NCBI RefSeq assembly: GCF_016427605.1
Contig: NZ_JAELXQ010000001.1
Span: 808,860-872,859, forward strand
Reading direction: 5' to 3'
From: Ochrobactrum sp. Q0168
GTDB lineage: Bacteria; Pseudomonadota; Alphaproteobacteria; Rhizobiales; Rhizobiaceae
DNA length: 64,000 bases
The translations under genes and the position numbers were made by a program. Below, piece after piece: positions 45,799 through 55,006 of this stretch. Under the pieces are notes generated by a model that did no database searches, had not been told where the DNA came from, and was given only the letters and a program-made list of their open reading frames with translations. Position 1 is the first letter of the stretch. Each line of letters starts with the position of its first letter.

Positions 45799-48700
45799 TT
45801 ATAGGGCAGCCGCCAGATTGAGTATGGCCGTATCCCCGGCCCCGATTTTTGTGCTGACCATCGCAATGCGCAGCTGAAATGCAGTCGTACCGAAGTCGGC
45901 GGTGCGAATCGCCTTGGCATAAGTCCATGCCGGCGATGTGACCTGTTCGCGCCGCACAAAGGCGCCATTTTGCCAGACCTCGACGCTATACAGCTCGCGC
46001 TCCTCGCCCAGCGGGATGTCTTCGCCAAGCCAGCTGTCGGCGTCGATCCGCCCGCGCCGTTTCCAGGTAAAAGCGAGGTCGCCATTGGCTGCACCATCAT
46101 ATTTCAGATGAACCGGGCTTAGCGGCGTCAGCCCGCGCAAACCGCCGCTCTGTTAGACCGTATCGAAATAAGCATCCGAGAAGGTCTTGCCCGCAGTTCC
46201 AACGCGCCAGTAGAGTTGGAGCCCCAGTTCGGACGCCGACAGGCCCACCCCACTCACCGCCACATCCAGAAGGATGAACGGCGTTTCGACCCGCTTGTCG
46301 GCAAGTGCGGCGGCTTCCGTGCCAAGCTGCCCGCGCAACAGCCGCGACAAACGCCAGCGATTAGCGCCGACCTGTTCCGCATCGAGAAACTGGAATATTT
46401 CCCAATCCCCATTGGGCGCTTGCAACAGCCCGGTATTGGCACCGTTCAAAATCTGCGCCAGTGGACGCGATTGCAGTTCGCCCGCATAGAGCGCGACTTC
46501 GACTGAATGCCCTTCCTGCAAACGTCCGCTCGGGGCCCCGGCAAGCGGCGCAGCCAGCTCGCCCATGACCGCCCGTTCGGTAATCCTCGCCCGCTCGGCA
46601 AAACCTTCGTCGGTCGGGGAGGCATAGACCGCGACACCCCGCCATGGCTTGGCGTGGGCCGCGATACGAAACTGACCCGCAGGTTCCTCCGCCCCCGGCC
46701 AAAGCGGCAGGTCGATGAGATGGAACAATTGTTTCATATCGATCGCCGGTCCGCCGGGCACGGCCTGCGGCGTCTCGCCCCGATCCGCAAAGACGATATT
46801 CGGGGGCCAGCGCCGTGGTCTTGACGGAGCGCACGGAGCCGTCATCAAGGCTGGTTATGACATAATCACGCGCACCACCCAGCCTATCGAGGCGCAGCCG
46901 GTCTCCGACATGAAGCGACGCCGCAGACCATGGCAGCGCAAAGGACGCGGTTCGCCGCTCGGCATAACGACGCGCCATCCAGCTTTCGGCAAGTGCCGCC
47001 GCCTGCCCCTGCTCCATGGAACCGGACAGGCTGATGCTCTCGCTGCCCTGCCCTTCGTCGCGGCGCACCGCCGCGCCGACAACCTGAAAATCCCGCAGCG
47101 GATCGCTACAGTAAAATTCGACCGTCGCGGGCAATGTGCCCAGATCCTTCCAGTTCGGCCGTGAATGGAACTCCTTCATCCGGCTGCACCAGCAGGTCGC
47201 TGATCGCAACGGCTGACGACACCCGCGCAATGCTCCTGAACACGAACTGGCCCGCCTGCTCAAAGCCATGCACGCCAAAGACATTCAGAAGCGGCTCCAG
47301 CACGCCCCGCGCAATCGATGATTCGGAAATAGTAAAACCGGCGAGATAGCCATCCGCGCCGGAACAATCCGCCTGCGGCAGACCGAAATCAGCAAGGATC
47401 GCCTCTATCAGCTCATCCAGTGCGACGCCGCTCAGACGCCCGTCCAGCCAGTGGCCAAGACGCCAGTTGGCAGTATCGCCCCAAATACTGCTGCCAAGTG
47501 GAAATTCCGGAAAAGGTCGCGTGTCCCACGCCCAGAGATAGATACGGTCCATATCCAGCATTGGCCCGCCATAGACCGGCGACACAATATTGGCCGTTGG
47601 CTAGTGCTGGTAATGGGCACGCAGAAACCGCTCCATGGCGGCATCGGAGCGTGATCCATTCGAGAAATAGGGCGTGGCATTTTCCGACGAGTTCGGATCT
47701 GGAAAGAAATTCGACTGGTTCGGCCGCTTATCCACCGCCGGGCAGCCAAGCGCTGTAAACCAGATGGGTTTCGACTGCGGCACCCAGCCGGTCGGGCTTG
47801 CCGCTTCAACCCCGTCGATACGGTTGAAATGCGGATTGCTCCACCAGGCGCGGATATCCTTGTAGCGATAGACCCACGGCTTTCCTGCCAGCCCATCGGT
47901 GATCGGCGTGCGCCGGCGCGCGGTGCGATTGCTGTCGCTGCCATAATACCAGTCATAGCCCTCGCCCGCCTCGATCTGGCTGGTGAGACCGGCAAAGTCA
48001 TAGGGCCCGTCGAAACCGTCCGGGTTGCTTCCGTCAAGGTCGCCGTCGCGCCAGTCGGCCAGCGGCATGTAATTGTCGATGCCGATGGCATTAATGGCCG
48101 GATGCGAGCAGAGCGGATCGAGATTGAAGAACAGATCGCCGGTCCCGTTCTGCGCCTTATAGCCGAAATATTCCGTCCAGTCCGCGCCACAGGTGATGTG
48201 GCAGGCGCTGCCAGAAGCTGGCGCATTTCTGCTGCCAGCGAACAGAGGCTTGTCACAAACGGAAAGCTCGCGCGCGCATCGCGAATGCTGGTGAGGCCGC
48301 GCAATTCCGAACCGATCAAAATGTATCGACGCCGCCCGCCTGCACCGCCAGATCGGCGCAATGGCGCAGGAAGCGGCGATATCCCCACTCTCCTTCGACA
48401 AAAGCCGTGACCTGATCGGCCGCCTCCGGCGTCTTGTCGGGCGTGCCGACGAAACCGATTGCCGGATGACAGGTAATGCGCCCGCGCCACGGATAGACGG
48501 GCTGCCCGACGCCGTCATAAGGGGAAGGCAGCGTATTGCCTGTCGGAATATCCATCATGATGAACGGATAGAGCGTCACGCCCAAACCCCGCGCCCTGGC
48601 ATCGCGGATGGCGGCGATAACGCTTTCGTCCGATGGTGTGCCGCCATAGGCCGACCCGCTGCCATTCATCGAGATGAGATGCGCGGCAGAGCGTGCAACA

Positions 48701-49350
48701 TTTTCCACCTTCCAGACGTGGCTCGGCTTGCGCACGGAAAGTTCGGTCACGCCGGGGCGGATATGGCAAAAGCCTGCCCTGAGATCGTCACCAAACCATG
48801 GCACCACAATTGCGACATGACGCAGACCGGGACAAAGCGCCTGCAACTCGTCAAGCGCCGCCGTCCAGTCGCTGCGGGCGCGCACCGCATTGCGGTTCAG
48901 TGACCGCTTGGTTCCCGGTGTCGGCTCGTCGGTGACCGGATCGGGCATCAGCCCGAATTCCGTCGAGCTGGGAAATGAGCGCCACCGCGCGCAGATCTCG
49001 CGCCACCTTGCCGACCGGGCGCACCACTTCGAACTCGAATTGCGGCAGCCGGTTGCCAAAAGTGTCGAGCGGGATGCGCTCGAACACGACATAGGCCGTG
49101 CCGCGATAGGCGGGCGCATTGCCGGTGCCCTGCTTGGCCTCAATCAGCGGATCGGGCTGCTGCGCGGCGTCACCGCGATAGACACGCATTTCAATTTCGG
49201 TGAGATCGAGTTCCTGTCCATCGGCCCAGACCCGACGAATGAACGCAATCTCACCTTCGGCCACCGCATAAGCGGCATTGCCGAAATAGCTGTAACTCGT
49301 GACCTTCGGCCCGCGCTTGCCGCAATGCCTTTCAGCTCCATGACGAAGCT
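45799..49350 (-). pseudogene. GTA tail/host-specificity protein (gp15-like, GTA TIM-barrel), heavily frameshifted
   Basis: Pieces of one large tail-tip protein are readable in order in changing frames. Near 49264 lies AEGEIAFIRRVWADGQELDL with AYRGTAYVVFERIPLDTFGN. The TIM-barrel segment follows (PGLRHVAIVVPWFGDDLRAG), then LIGSELRGLTSIRDARASFP, GADWTEYFGYKAQNGTGDLF, VYGGPMLDMDRIYLWAWDTR, and the C-terminal LRGLTPLSPVHLKYDG. Frame changes occur near 48980, 48320, 48210, 47150 and 46830. In-frame stops are TAG at 47601-47603 and TAA at 46153-46155. The N-terminus is missing and joined to capsid sequence. The gene cannot make a full protein. Confidence 0.85.
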
Positions 49351-50249
49351 TGCGTGAACTCGATCAGCTTGTCGGACGGATCGGTCGCAGGAAGCGCGCC
49401 AGCGACGCCGGTGGCGATATGGCCAAGCTTGCCCCATTCCCAGGCGCTTTCCGCGACACTGTCATAATTCAGGAAACCGCGCGGCTTGTTGACACCATCG
49501 CCATTGACGAAGGTAGCGCCTTCCTGTTCGGCGAAGGCGGTATCCACTTCCTCGGCAATCCACTGTTCGACATTGATCGCAGCGTCGTCGAGAAGTGCAC
49601 CCGTTGCCGCCGGCATGGCGTAGATTTCCATGATCGGGAACTGCAATTCGGCCAGCTTCGCCGATGCAGTCTGTGGACGCGCATCGGTTTCGCCAACCCA
49701 GCCCGTTGCCGGACCCGTGATGGAAAACGGCTTTTCCAGCACAGCGCCGGATACCTGACGCACGCCGGAAATGCCGCGGATCGGCGACAGCACGGCTAGC
49801 CTGCGACCGATTTCGGTTTCAAGCTCGGCAGGCACCAGATAGCCGCCATCCGCACCCGAAGCATAGGAATGCGCCTTCTGCTCGATACCGCGCAGCGTCT
49901 GCTCGTCACCGCGGCGCACATAGCCGTCAAAGGCTTGCTTGTGTTCGACATTGCCCATAACAGAAGCGCCGCCCAGCTGCGGGCGCGACTGCCGCGATAC
50001 GTAACTGTCGAGCGTCTGCTTCTGCTCATCGAGGGCGAGGTTGATACGCTCGACCTTTTCGGTCAGAGGCACGTCCACGCCCGCATGTTTCTCGACCTTC
50101 TTCAGCCGTTCGTCATGGGCATCGCGGAAGGCCGAAAATGCGGACATGAATTCCTCGAAAGCCTCGCCGACATCGCCATTCTGATGCGAGACAAGCGACT
50201 TCGTTTCCACGCTCTTGGTTTCGAGCGGGATGGCATGATTATTTTCCAT
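49332..50249 (-). pseudogene. HK97-type major capsid protein of the GTA, C-terminally truncated
   Basis: A 305-residue open frame starts MENNHAIPLETKSVETKSLV behind AGGAA. It has the delta-like coiled domain (about 20-90) and HK97 fold signatures SYASGADGGYLVPAELETEI, VGETDARPQTASAKLAEL and VNGDGVNKPRGFL. It ends after ATDPSDKLIEFTQASSWS, where intact homologues continue for roughly another hundred residues. Just past the junction, sequence of the tail protein begins. The missing C-terminal part should prevent assembly. Confidence 0.8.
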
Positions 50250-50260
50250 GGAGTTCCTGT

Positions 50261-50815
50261 TTAATTGGAGATTGTTTTCGCGGCATCGCGCATACGCTGC
50301 GCAAGACCAGCTTCCTCGTGCCGGATGGCGTCCCGCGCTATCCGGTTGTCGCCGAGCGCATAGCCCTTGGCTATCACGGTTCGTGCGCTCGCACGGCTCA
50401 GCCCCGCATCCCGCGTGAGCCAGCGTTCGAATTCCCTGATGGTCGGCAAATCCGATTTGACCTGACCGATGCGCGCCTGCGGCAGCATCGGAAAAGTCAC
50501 CACCGAAATTTCCCAGAGATCGGCTTCCAGAATATGGCGCAGACCGGTGCGCGCATCCTTGCGCGCCCCCCCTTGGCAAGCCTGCCTTCGACATAAAGCC
50601 CGCGTGTGTCTTCCCGGATCTGCGTTCAACATGCGGATGCCCGACGTGCCGCGTTCCCGCAGGGCGCGGCTGAAAGCGCCGCGCTCGATCACGTCGCTGC
50701 TAAGATCCGGCAGACCGAAAATGCTGGCATAGCCGGAAAAGCTGCCGTCGATCTCGACATTTTCGAGCGTCAGCGAAGCGCGCTTGGTTTCGAGCTTCAG
50801 ATCAGGCTTCGCCAT
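50261..50815 (-). pseudogene. HK97 prohead protease of the GTA, core deleted but frame open
   Basis: The 184-residue frame begins normally (GSFSGYASIFGLPDLSSDVIE, ALRERGTSGIRML) and ends normally (HILEADLWEISVVTFPMLPQ). The middle reads NADPGRHTRALCRRQACQGG, unlike any protease. In another frame the same bases (about 50571-50627) read TQIREDTRGLYVEGRLAKG, the expected protease sequence. Two deletions therefore flank a shifted block. The FQHD-type segment with the catalytic His and the GLSIGF-type segment with the catalytic Ser are absent. The protein is almost certainly inactive. Confidence 0.78.
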
Positions 50816-51179
50816 CGGTGCTCCTTTCGGCGGGAAGAATGCCCGGCAGGGCCGCATGTTTAAGCCTTTCGCTGAACCGCTTGAACACACCCAGCGCCGA
50901 CCAGGCGGCAAGGCTGGCCGATGCCGATCCCATCAACATCAGCTCGGCGCGCCCGAGTGCAGCGTCGAGCGTCAGCGCTTCCGCGATCTTGACGCCCGCC
51001 GCGCCACCGAAAACCATGCCGCAGATAATGCCGACGGCGAAACGGATTGCCGCCTCGCGCCTGCCATGCGGCAGCATATAGGCAAGCGACACCGCCGAGC
51101 CTGCAACAGCACCCGCCACCTTGGCGAACCACAACCACGCGGCATCGGATGCAAAAACCGTGTCGTTCAGATTGCTCAT
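50802..51179 (-). CDS. DUF6107-like small membrane protein of the GTA cluster
   Basis: A 125-residue protein with hydrophobic segments at about 14-36, 45-66 and 78-98 (WLWFAKVAGAVAGSAVSLAY, FAVGIICGMVFGGAAGVKIA, LMGSASASLAAWSALGVF). It lies between portal and prohead protease, the place of this family in rhizobial GTA clusters. It overlaps the portal relic stop (ATGA) and the protease start by 14 bases. Unlike its neighbours it shows no lesion. Its role in GTA production is not known. Confidence 0.7.
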   Translation of the reverse strand: MSNLNDTVFASDAAWLWFAKVAGAVAGSAVSLAYMLPHGRREAAIRFAVGIICGMVFGGAAGVKIAEALTLDAALGRAELMLMGSASASLAAWSALGVFKRFSERLKHAALPGILPAERSTDGEA

Positions 51180-51870
51180 AACGACCTCCTGTTTTTCGTT
51201 TGAGACTGATAGCCAACGGCCTCGCGCTTTTCGTCATCGGTGAGGAAAGGCGCATCGGACACGCGCCGCCACAGCGCTTCACGCTCGGCGGAAAGTCCTT
51301 CTATGCGGTCGGCATCGTAGTCGAGACGCAAATTCTCGCCGAAAAGCGGCCCCAACCAGTTGCTGAATGCCTTGGCCATACGCCCCATCAAGGGGCACGG
51401 TCAGCCGGTAGAACGCCCGGTTCGCCTCGGCATAATTGGCATACGTATTGTCGCCGGGAATGCCGAGCAGCATGGGCGGCACACCGAAAGCCAGCGCAAT
51501 GTCGCGGGCAGCGCCATTCCGGGCTTCGATGAAGTCCATATCCTGCGGGCTGTAGCCCATCGCCTTCCAGAAGCAGCGACCGCCCGGCGCCCGACGCGCC
51601 CGTTTAGCCCTCTTCCAGTTCGGCCTTCAGGCGTTCGAGCTGCTCCTCGGTCAGATTGCCGCCATCCTTCGGCGCATAGACCAGCGCGCCGGACGGTCGC
51701 GCCGAATTATCGAGCAATGCCTTATTCCACGCGCCCGCAGCATTATGCGTATCGAGCGCCATCAACGCTGCCTCAAGCGGCGCAAAACCATAGATGTCAT
51801 CGAGTGGATGAAACAGTTTCAAGTGCAGACCCGCAGCCGTTTCCGTTCCAAGAGCAATGCGCCGTGTCGT
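51176..51870 (-). pseudogene. HK97-type portal protein of the GTA, 5' deleted and frameshifted
   Basis: Three portal segments are readable: GLHLKLFHPLDDIYGFAPLE to LERLKAELEEG (stop TAA at 51604-51606); DMDFIEARNGAARDIALAFG with GVPPMLLGIPGDNTYANY; and, in another frame, MGRMAKAFSNWLGPLFGENL to the stop at 51176. The N-terminal half is missing. A short deletion with frameshift lies near 51565, and a single-base frameshift near 51390. The 5' edge grades into the gp1-like gene at about 51870. Confidence 0.8.
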
Positions 51871-52388
51871 CGAGAAGCCACTCGTCCCCCGCCGCCATCA
51901 CCTGCATTCGCGTCAAGCCCGCGCCCCAGGATTTCCCTTGCGCGCCTTTTTGCAAGTTCCTCAATTCTCCTGTCTATCCGTAGCAAAGCCTGCCGCGCCT
52001 CGTTGACGCTGACCGCGGAACTTTCCTCCGAACGCGCCGGGGCGGCCGCTTCAGCGGAAAGTTCGCTCACTGTCTTCACGGCCCTCGCCAGCGCCATCAA
52101 GGCCTCGGCCTTGCTTTTGTCCAGCAGTTCTTCCGCATCGAGCAACCGTTTCAATTCGGTCTGCAACCGTTCCAGCGCCGGATCGGTTTTTGCCTGCGGT
52201 TTGAGCGCCGCGCCCGACGGTGCGACCAGTTGTAACCGGCGCAGCCGCACCAGATAATTGTCCAGAGAATAGCCCAGCACCTCGGCCAATTCGGCGCTGT
52301 CGATGCCGTGAGCCATCTGCAATGCATAGGCATGCCGGAGACGCGTTTCGCTCCGCGCCTGTCGTGTTGTGATAACCAACTGCGGCAC
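51819..52388 (-). CDS. GTA gp1-like (small terminase-type) protein, 3' end fused to portal relic
   Basis: A ~189-residue frame with an HTH-like N-terminal region (MAHGIDSAELAEVLGYSLDN, then YLVRLRRLQLVAPSG). A helical, charged part follows (DPALERLQTELKRLLDAEEL, EARQALLRIDRRIEELAKRR). These features fit the gp1-like gene that heads GTA clusters. The last ~25 codons (from GDGGGG) overlap portal DNA in another frame and are probably not native. The large terminase gene that should follow is absent. The frame is open to 52454, but a terminator lies there, so I used the GTG at 52388. Confidence 0.45.
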   Translation of the reverse strand: MPQLVITTRQARSETRLRHAYALQMAHGIDSAELAEVLGYSLDNYLVRLRRLQLVAPSGAALKPQAKTDPALERLQTELKRLLDAEELLDKSKAEALMALARAVKTVSELSAEAAAPARSEESSAVSVNEARQALLRIDRRIEELAKRRAREILGRGLDANAGDGGGGRVASRRHGALLLERKRLRVCT

Positions 52389-52408
52389 CTGCGCTTTCGG
52401 TATGCACT

Positions 52409-52512
52409 TAATAAAAAACCCCGGAAGCGCGGACGCCTGCGGGGTTATGAACATGTTTGGTTCGAGGAGTTATTCCCGCAATCACCGGCTGCGGTTACAC
52501 TTCTTCGACCGT
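52409..52512 (-). ncRNA. Candidate small RNA with intrinsic terminator upstream of the GTA relic
   Basis: On the minus strand a strong terminator (AACCCCG...CGGGGTT, 52417-52446, followed by TTTTTTATT) stands alone, with no gene ending at it. About 100 bases upstream is TTGACT (52542-52547) with a weak TAGTCA at -10 spacing. The predicted transcript contains ACTCCTC (near 52464), an anti-Shine-Dalgarno-like word. This layout suggests a trans-acting sRNA; no family was recognised. Confidence 0.4.
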
Positions 52513-52843
52513 AGCCAATGACTACCAAAGCACCGTTACACAGTCAAGGACTTTTTTCCTATTTTATGATATGGCAGCTCAACTCATTATTTTAGCTAAC
52601 ACTTAAGTAATTGAGGCGCCGTCGGCGACGGCTTCACCCGCAATGTTACCATCGACCTTATAAAATAGCTGGCAACTTTATGTTTCTGCTGGCTTTTCAC
52701 GATTGCCATTAAATTTTTGCTCATCCGCTGGCTAGCAACCAAACGTCAACTTCCACCCACTAGGCTCGTGGCCTATTAGTTTGCTATAATAAACGGGCAA
52801 GTTCAGTGCATTTCCCAATTCTCTAGTGCCGAAGTCAGAGTTT
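52455..52843. other. AT-rich intergenic region before the penicillin-binding protein
   Basis: About 390 bases hold the promoter side of the candidate sRNA (minus) and of the PBP gene (plus). TATAAT at about 52785-52790 is a fair -10 box for the plus strand. A GGCGCCGTCGGCGACGGC palindromic cluster is near 52615-52632. No protein gene is seen. Confidence 0.45.
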
Positions 52844-55000
52844 ATGCGTCATACGGCAGACAAAGATTCCGGAAAAAAGCAGCGGAAGCCCTTCCGGGTT
52901 TCACGCCTGATTGGACTCGACGCCTGGATCGATTCAGGCCTGTACAATCTGCATTTCCGTCTCGGCGAATGGTGGGAAAACATCACCATATTTTCGCGCC
53001 GCTTTCGCGTGCGCGGCTTCCGGCGCTTTGTCGTCGAAGTTCTGGACGAAGGTTTTACGCTCGGCGTTGCGGGTTCCGTGGTGCTTCTGATGCTGGCGCT
53101 GCCCGCTTTTGAGGAAACCAAGAAAGACTGGCGCGCGCAGGATGATTACGCCGTCACTTTCCTTGATCGCTACGGCAATGAAATCGGCCAGCGCGGCATT
53201 TTGCACCGTCAGGCCGTGCCCATCGATGAATTGCCGGATCATGTCATCAAGGCGGTTCTGGGTACGGAAGACCGCCGCTTTTTCGACCATTTTGGCATCG
53301 ATTTCTGGGGCCTCAGCCGCGCGCTCGGCCAGAATCTGCGCGCCAATGGCGTTGTGCAGGGCGGTTCGACCATCACCCAGCAGCTTGCAAAGAACCTGTT
53401 CCTTTCCAACGAACGCACGCTGGAACGCAAGATCAAGGAAGCCTTTCTGGCGCTCTGGCTGGAAAGCAATCTGAGCAAGAAGGAAATCCTGCAGCTTTAT
53501 CTCGACCGCGCCTATATGGGCGGCGGCACATTCGGCATCGCAGCCGCTTCCGAGTTCTATTTCGGCAAGAACATCAAGGATGTCTCGCTCGCCGAAGCCG
53601 CCATGCTGGCAGGCCTGTTCAAGGCGCCGGCCAAATTCGCGCCGCATGTCAATCTGCCAGCCGCGCGTGCCCGCGCCAATGTCGTCTTGTCCAATATGGT
53701 TGAGAGCGGCTTTCTGAGCGAAGGTCAGGTCGCCGTTGCGCGCCGCCATCCGGCAAGCGTCATCGACCGCGCCAAGAATGAAAGCCCGGACTATTTCCTC
53801 GACTGGGCCTTCGATGAGGTCAAGCGCGTGGCAGGCCAGATGCCACAGCACACGCTGATCGTGCGCACAACGCTGGACAGCAATATCCAGCGGGCTGCGG
53901 AGGAATCGCTCGAATATCACCTGCGCCAGTACGGCAAGGAATATAATGTTGCGGAGGCTGCAACCGTCGTTCTCGCCAATGATGGCTCGGTGCGCGCGCT
54001 TGTTGGCGGGCGCGACTATGGCGAAAGCCAGTTCAACCGCGCCACCCGGGCGCTGCGTCAAGCTGGTTCGTCCTTCAAGCCCTATGTCTATGCCGCCGCC
54101 ATGGAAAAGGGCCTGACGCCCAATACCATCGTTTCCGATGCGCCGGTCAGCTGGGGCAACTGGTCGCCGCGCAATTATGGCCGCAGCTTTGCTGGCCGGG
54201 TTGATCTGACGACGGCGCTCGTGCGCTCGCTGAACAGCGTGCCGGTACGTCTAGCCAAGGATTATCTGACCACCGCGCCCATTGTCGCTTTGACCAAGGC
54301 CATGGGCGTGGAATCGCCGATCTCGTCCCACAAGACGATGGTGCTCGGCACATCTGAAATGACCGTGATGGATCAGGCCACCGGCTTCAACGTGTTTCCC
54401 AATGCCGGTATGGCGGGCAATCGCCACGCCTTCACGCAGATCGTTTCTTCGGATGGTCGCGTATTGTGGGATTTCACCCGCGATGCGCCCAAACCGCACC
54501 GCGCTTTGTCGGAGAAAGCCGCCTTCGAGATGAATTCCATGCTGGTTCAGGTGCCGGAACGCGGCACGGGCCGTCGCGCCGCACTGCCCATGACCCGCGT
54601 CGGCGGCAAGACCGGCACAACACAAAACTATCGCGATGCGTGGTTTGTCGGCTTCACCGGCAATTTCACGGCGGCGGTCTGGTTCGGCAACGACAATTTC
54701 ACGCCGATGAAGGAAATGACCGGCGGCATTTTGCCTGCCATGGCATGGCAACGCATGATGTCCTATGCGCATCAAAACATCGAACTGAAGCCGATCCCCG
54801 GCATAACGCCGCCCTTCCCCGCCCCGCCGAAAAACCCGGCCCCACAGGTGGCCAACGCCAAGCCGGAAGAAACAATGGCAGCAGCGCCGCGGGTTCTTTC
54901 ACCGATGGCCACAAAGGTTCTCAAGGAGTTGCACGAGCGTTTTCTGGCCGCACCGCCTCTGCCAAAAATTGCAGAGCGGACCAAGATTTCTGTGCTTTGA
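52844..55000 (+). CDS. Class A penicillin-binding protein (PBP1A-type transglycosylase/transpeptidase)
   Basis: A 718-residue inner-membrane enzyme that polymerises and cross-links peptidoglycan. A basic N-terminal tail and one helix (about 70-90) precede the GT51 domain: LGTEDRRFFDHFGIDFWG with the catalytic Glu near 141, and GGSTITQQLAKNLFL. The transpeptidase domain has SSFK (Ser409), SLNS and KTGTT (about 588). A Pro/Ala-rich C-terminus follows. I chose the ATG at 52844; a GTG 18 bases earlier lacks a ribosome binding site. Two DUF1214/DUF1254 genes follow closely. Confidence 0.93.
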   Translation: MRHTADKDSGKKQRKPFRVSRLIGLDAWIDSGLYNLHFRLGEWWENITIFSRRFRVRGFRRFVVEVLDEGFTLGVAGSVVLLMLALPAFEETKKDWRAQDDYAVTFLDRYGNEIGQRGILHRQAVPIDELPDHVIKAVLGTEDRRFFDHFGIDFWGLSRALGQNLRANGVVQGGSTITQQLAKNLFLSNERTLERKIKEAFLALWLESNLSKKEILQLYLDRAYMGGGTFGIAAASEFYFGKNIKDVSLAEAAMLAGLFKAPAKFAPHVNLPAARARANVVLSNMVESGFLSEGQVAVARRHPASVIDRAKNESPDYFLDWAFDEVKRVAGQMPQHTLIVRTTLDSNIQRAAEESLEYHLRQYGKEYNVAEAATVVLANDGSVRALVGGRDYGESQFNRATRALRQAGSSFKPYVYAAAMEKGLTPNTIVSDAPVSWGNWSPRNYGRSFAGRVDLTTALVRSLNSVPVRLAKDYLTTAPIVALTKAMGVESPISSHKTMVLGTSEMTVMDQATGFNVFPNAGMAGNRHAFTQIVSSDGRVLWDFTRDAPKPHRALSEKAAFEMNSMLVQVPERGTGRRAALPMTRVGGKTGTTQNYRDAWFVGFTGNFTAAVWFGNDNFTPMKEMTGGILPAMAWQRMMSYAHQNIELKPIPGITPPFPAPPKNPAPQVANAKPEETMAAAPRVLSPMATKVLKELHERFLAAPPLPKIAERTKISVL

Positions 55001-55006
55001 GGATAT

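Noticed and set aside
47432-48490. Open frame of 352 codons within the GTA tail-gene relic as an independent gene
   Set aside because: Only its short segment with LIGSELRGLTSIRDA is native tail-protein sequence; the rest is out-of-frame translation of the same pseudogene.
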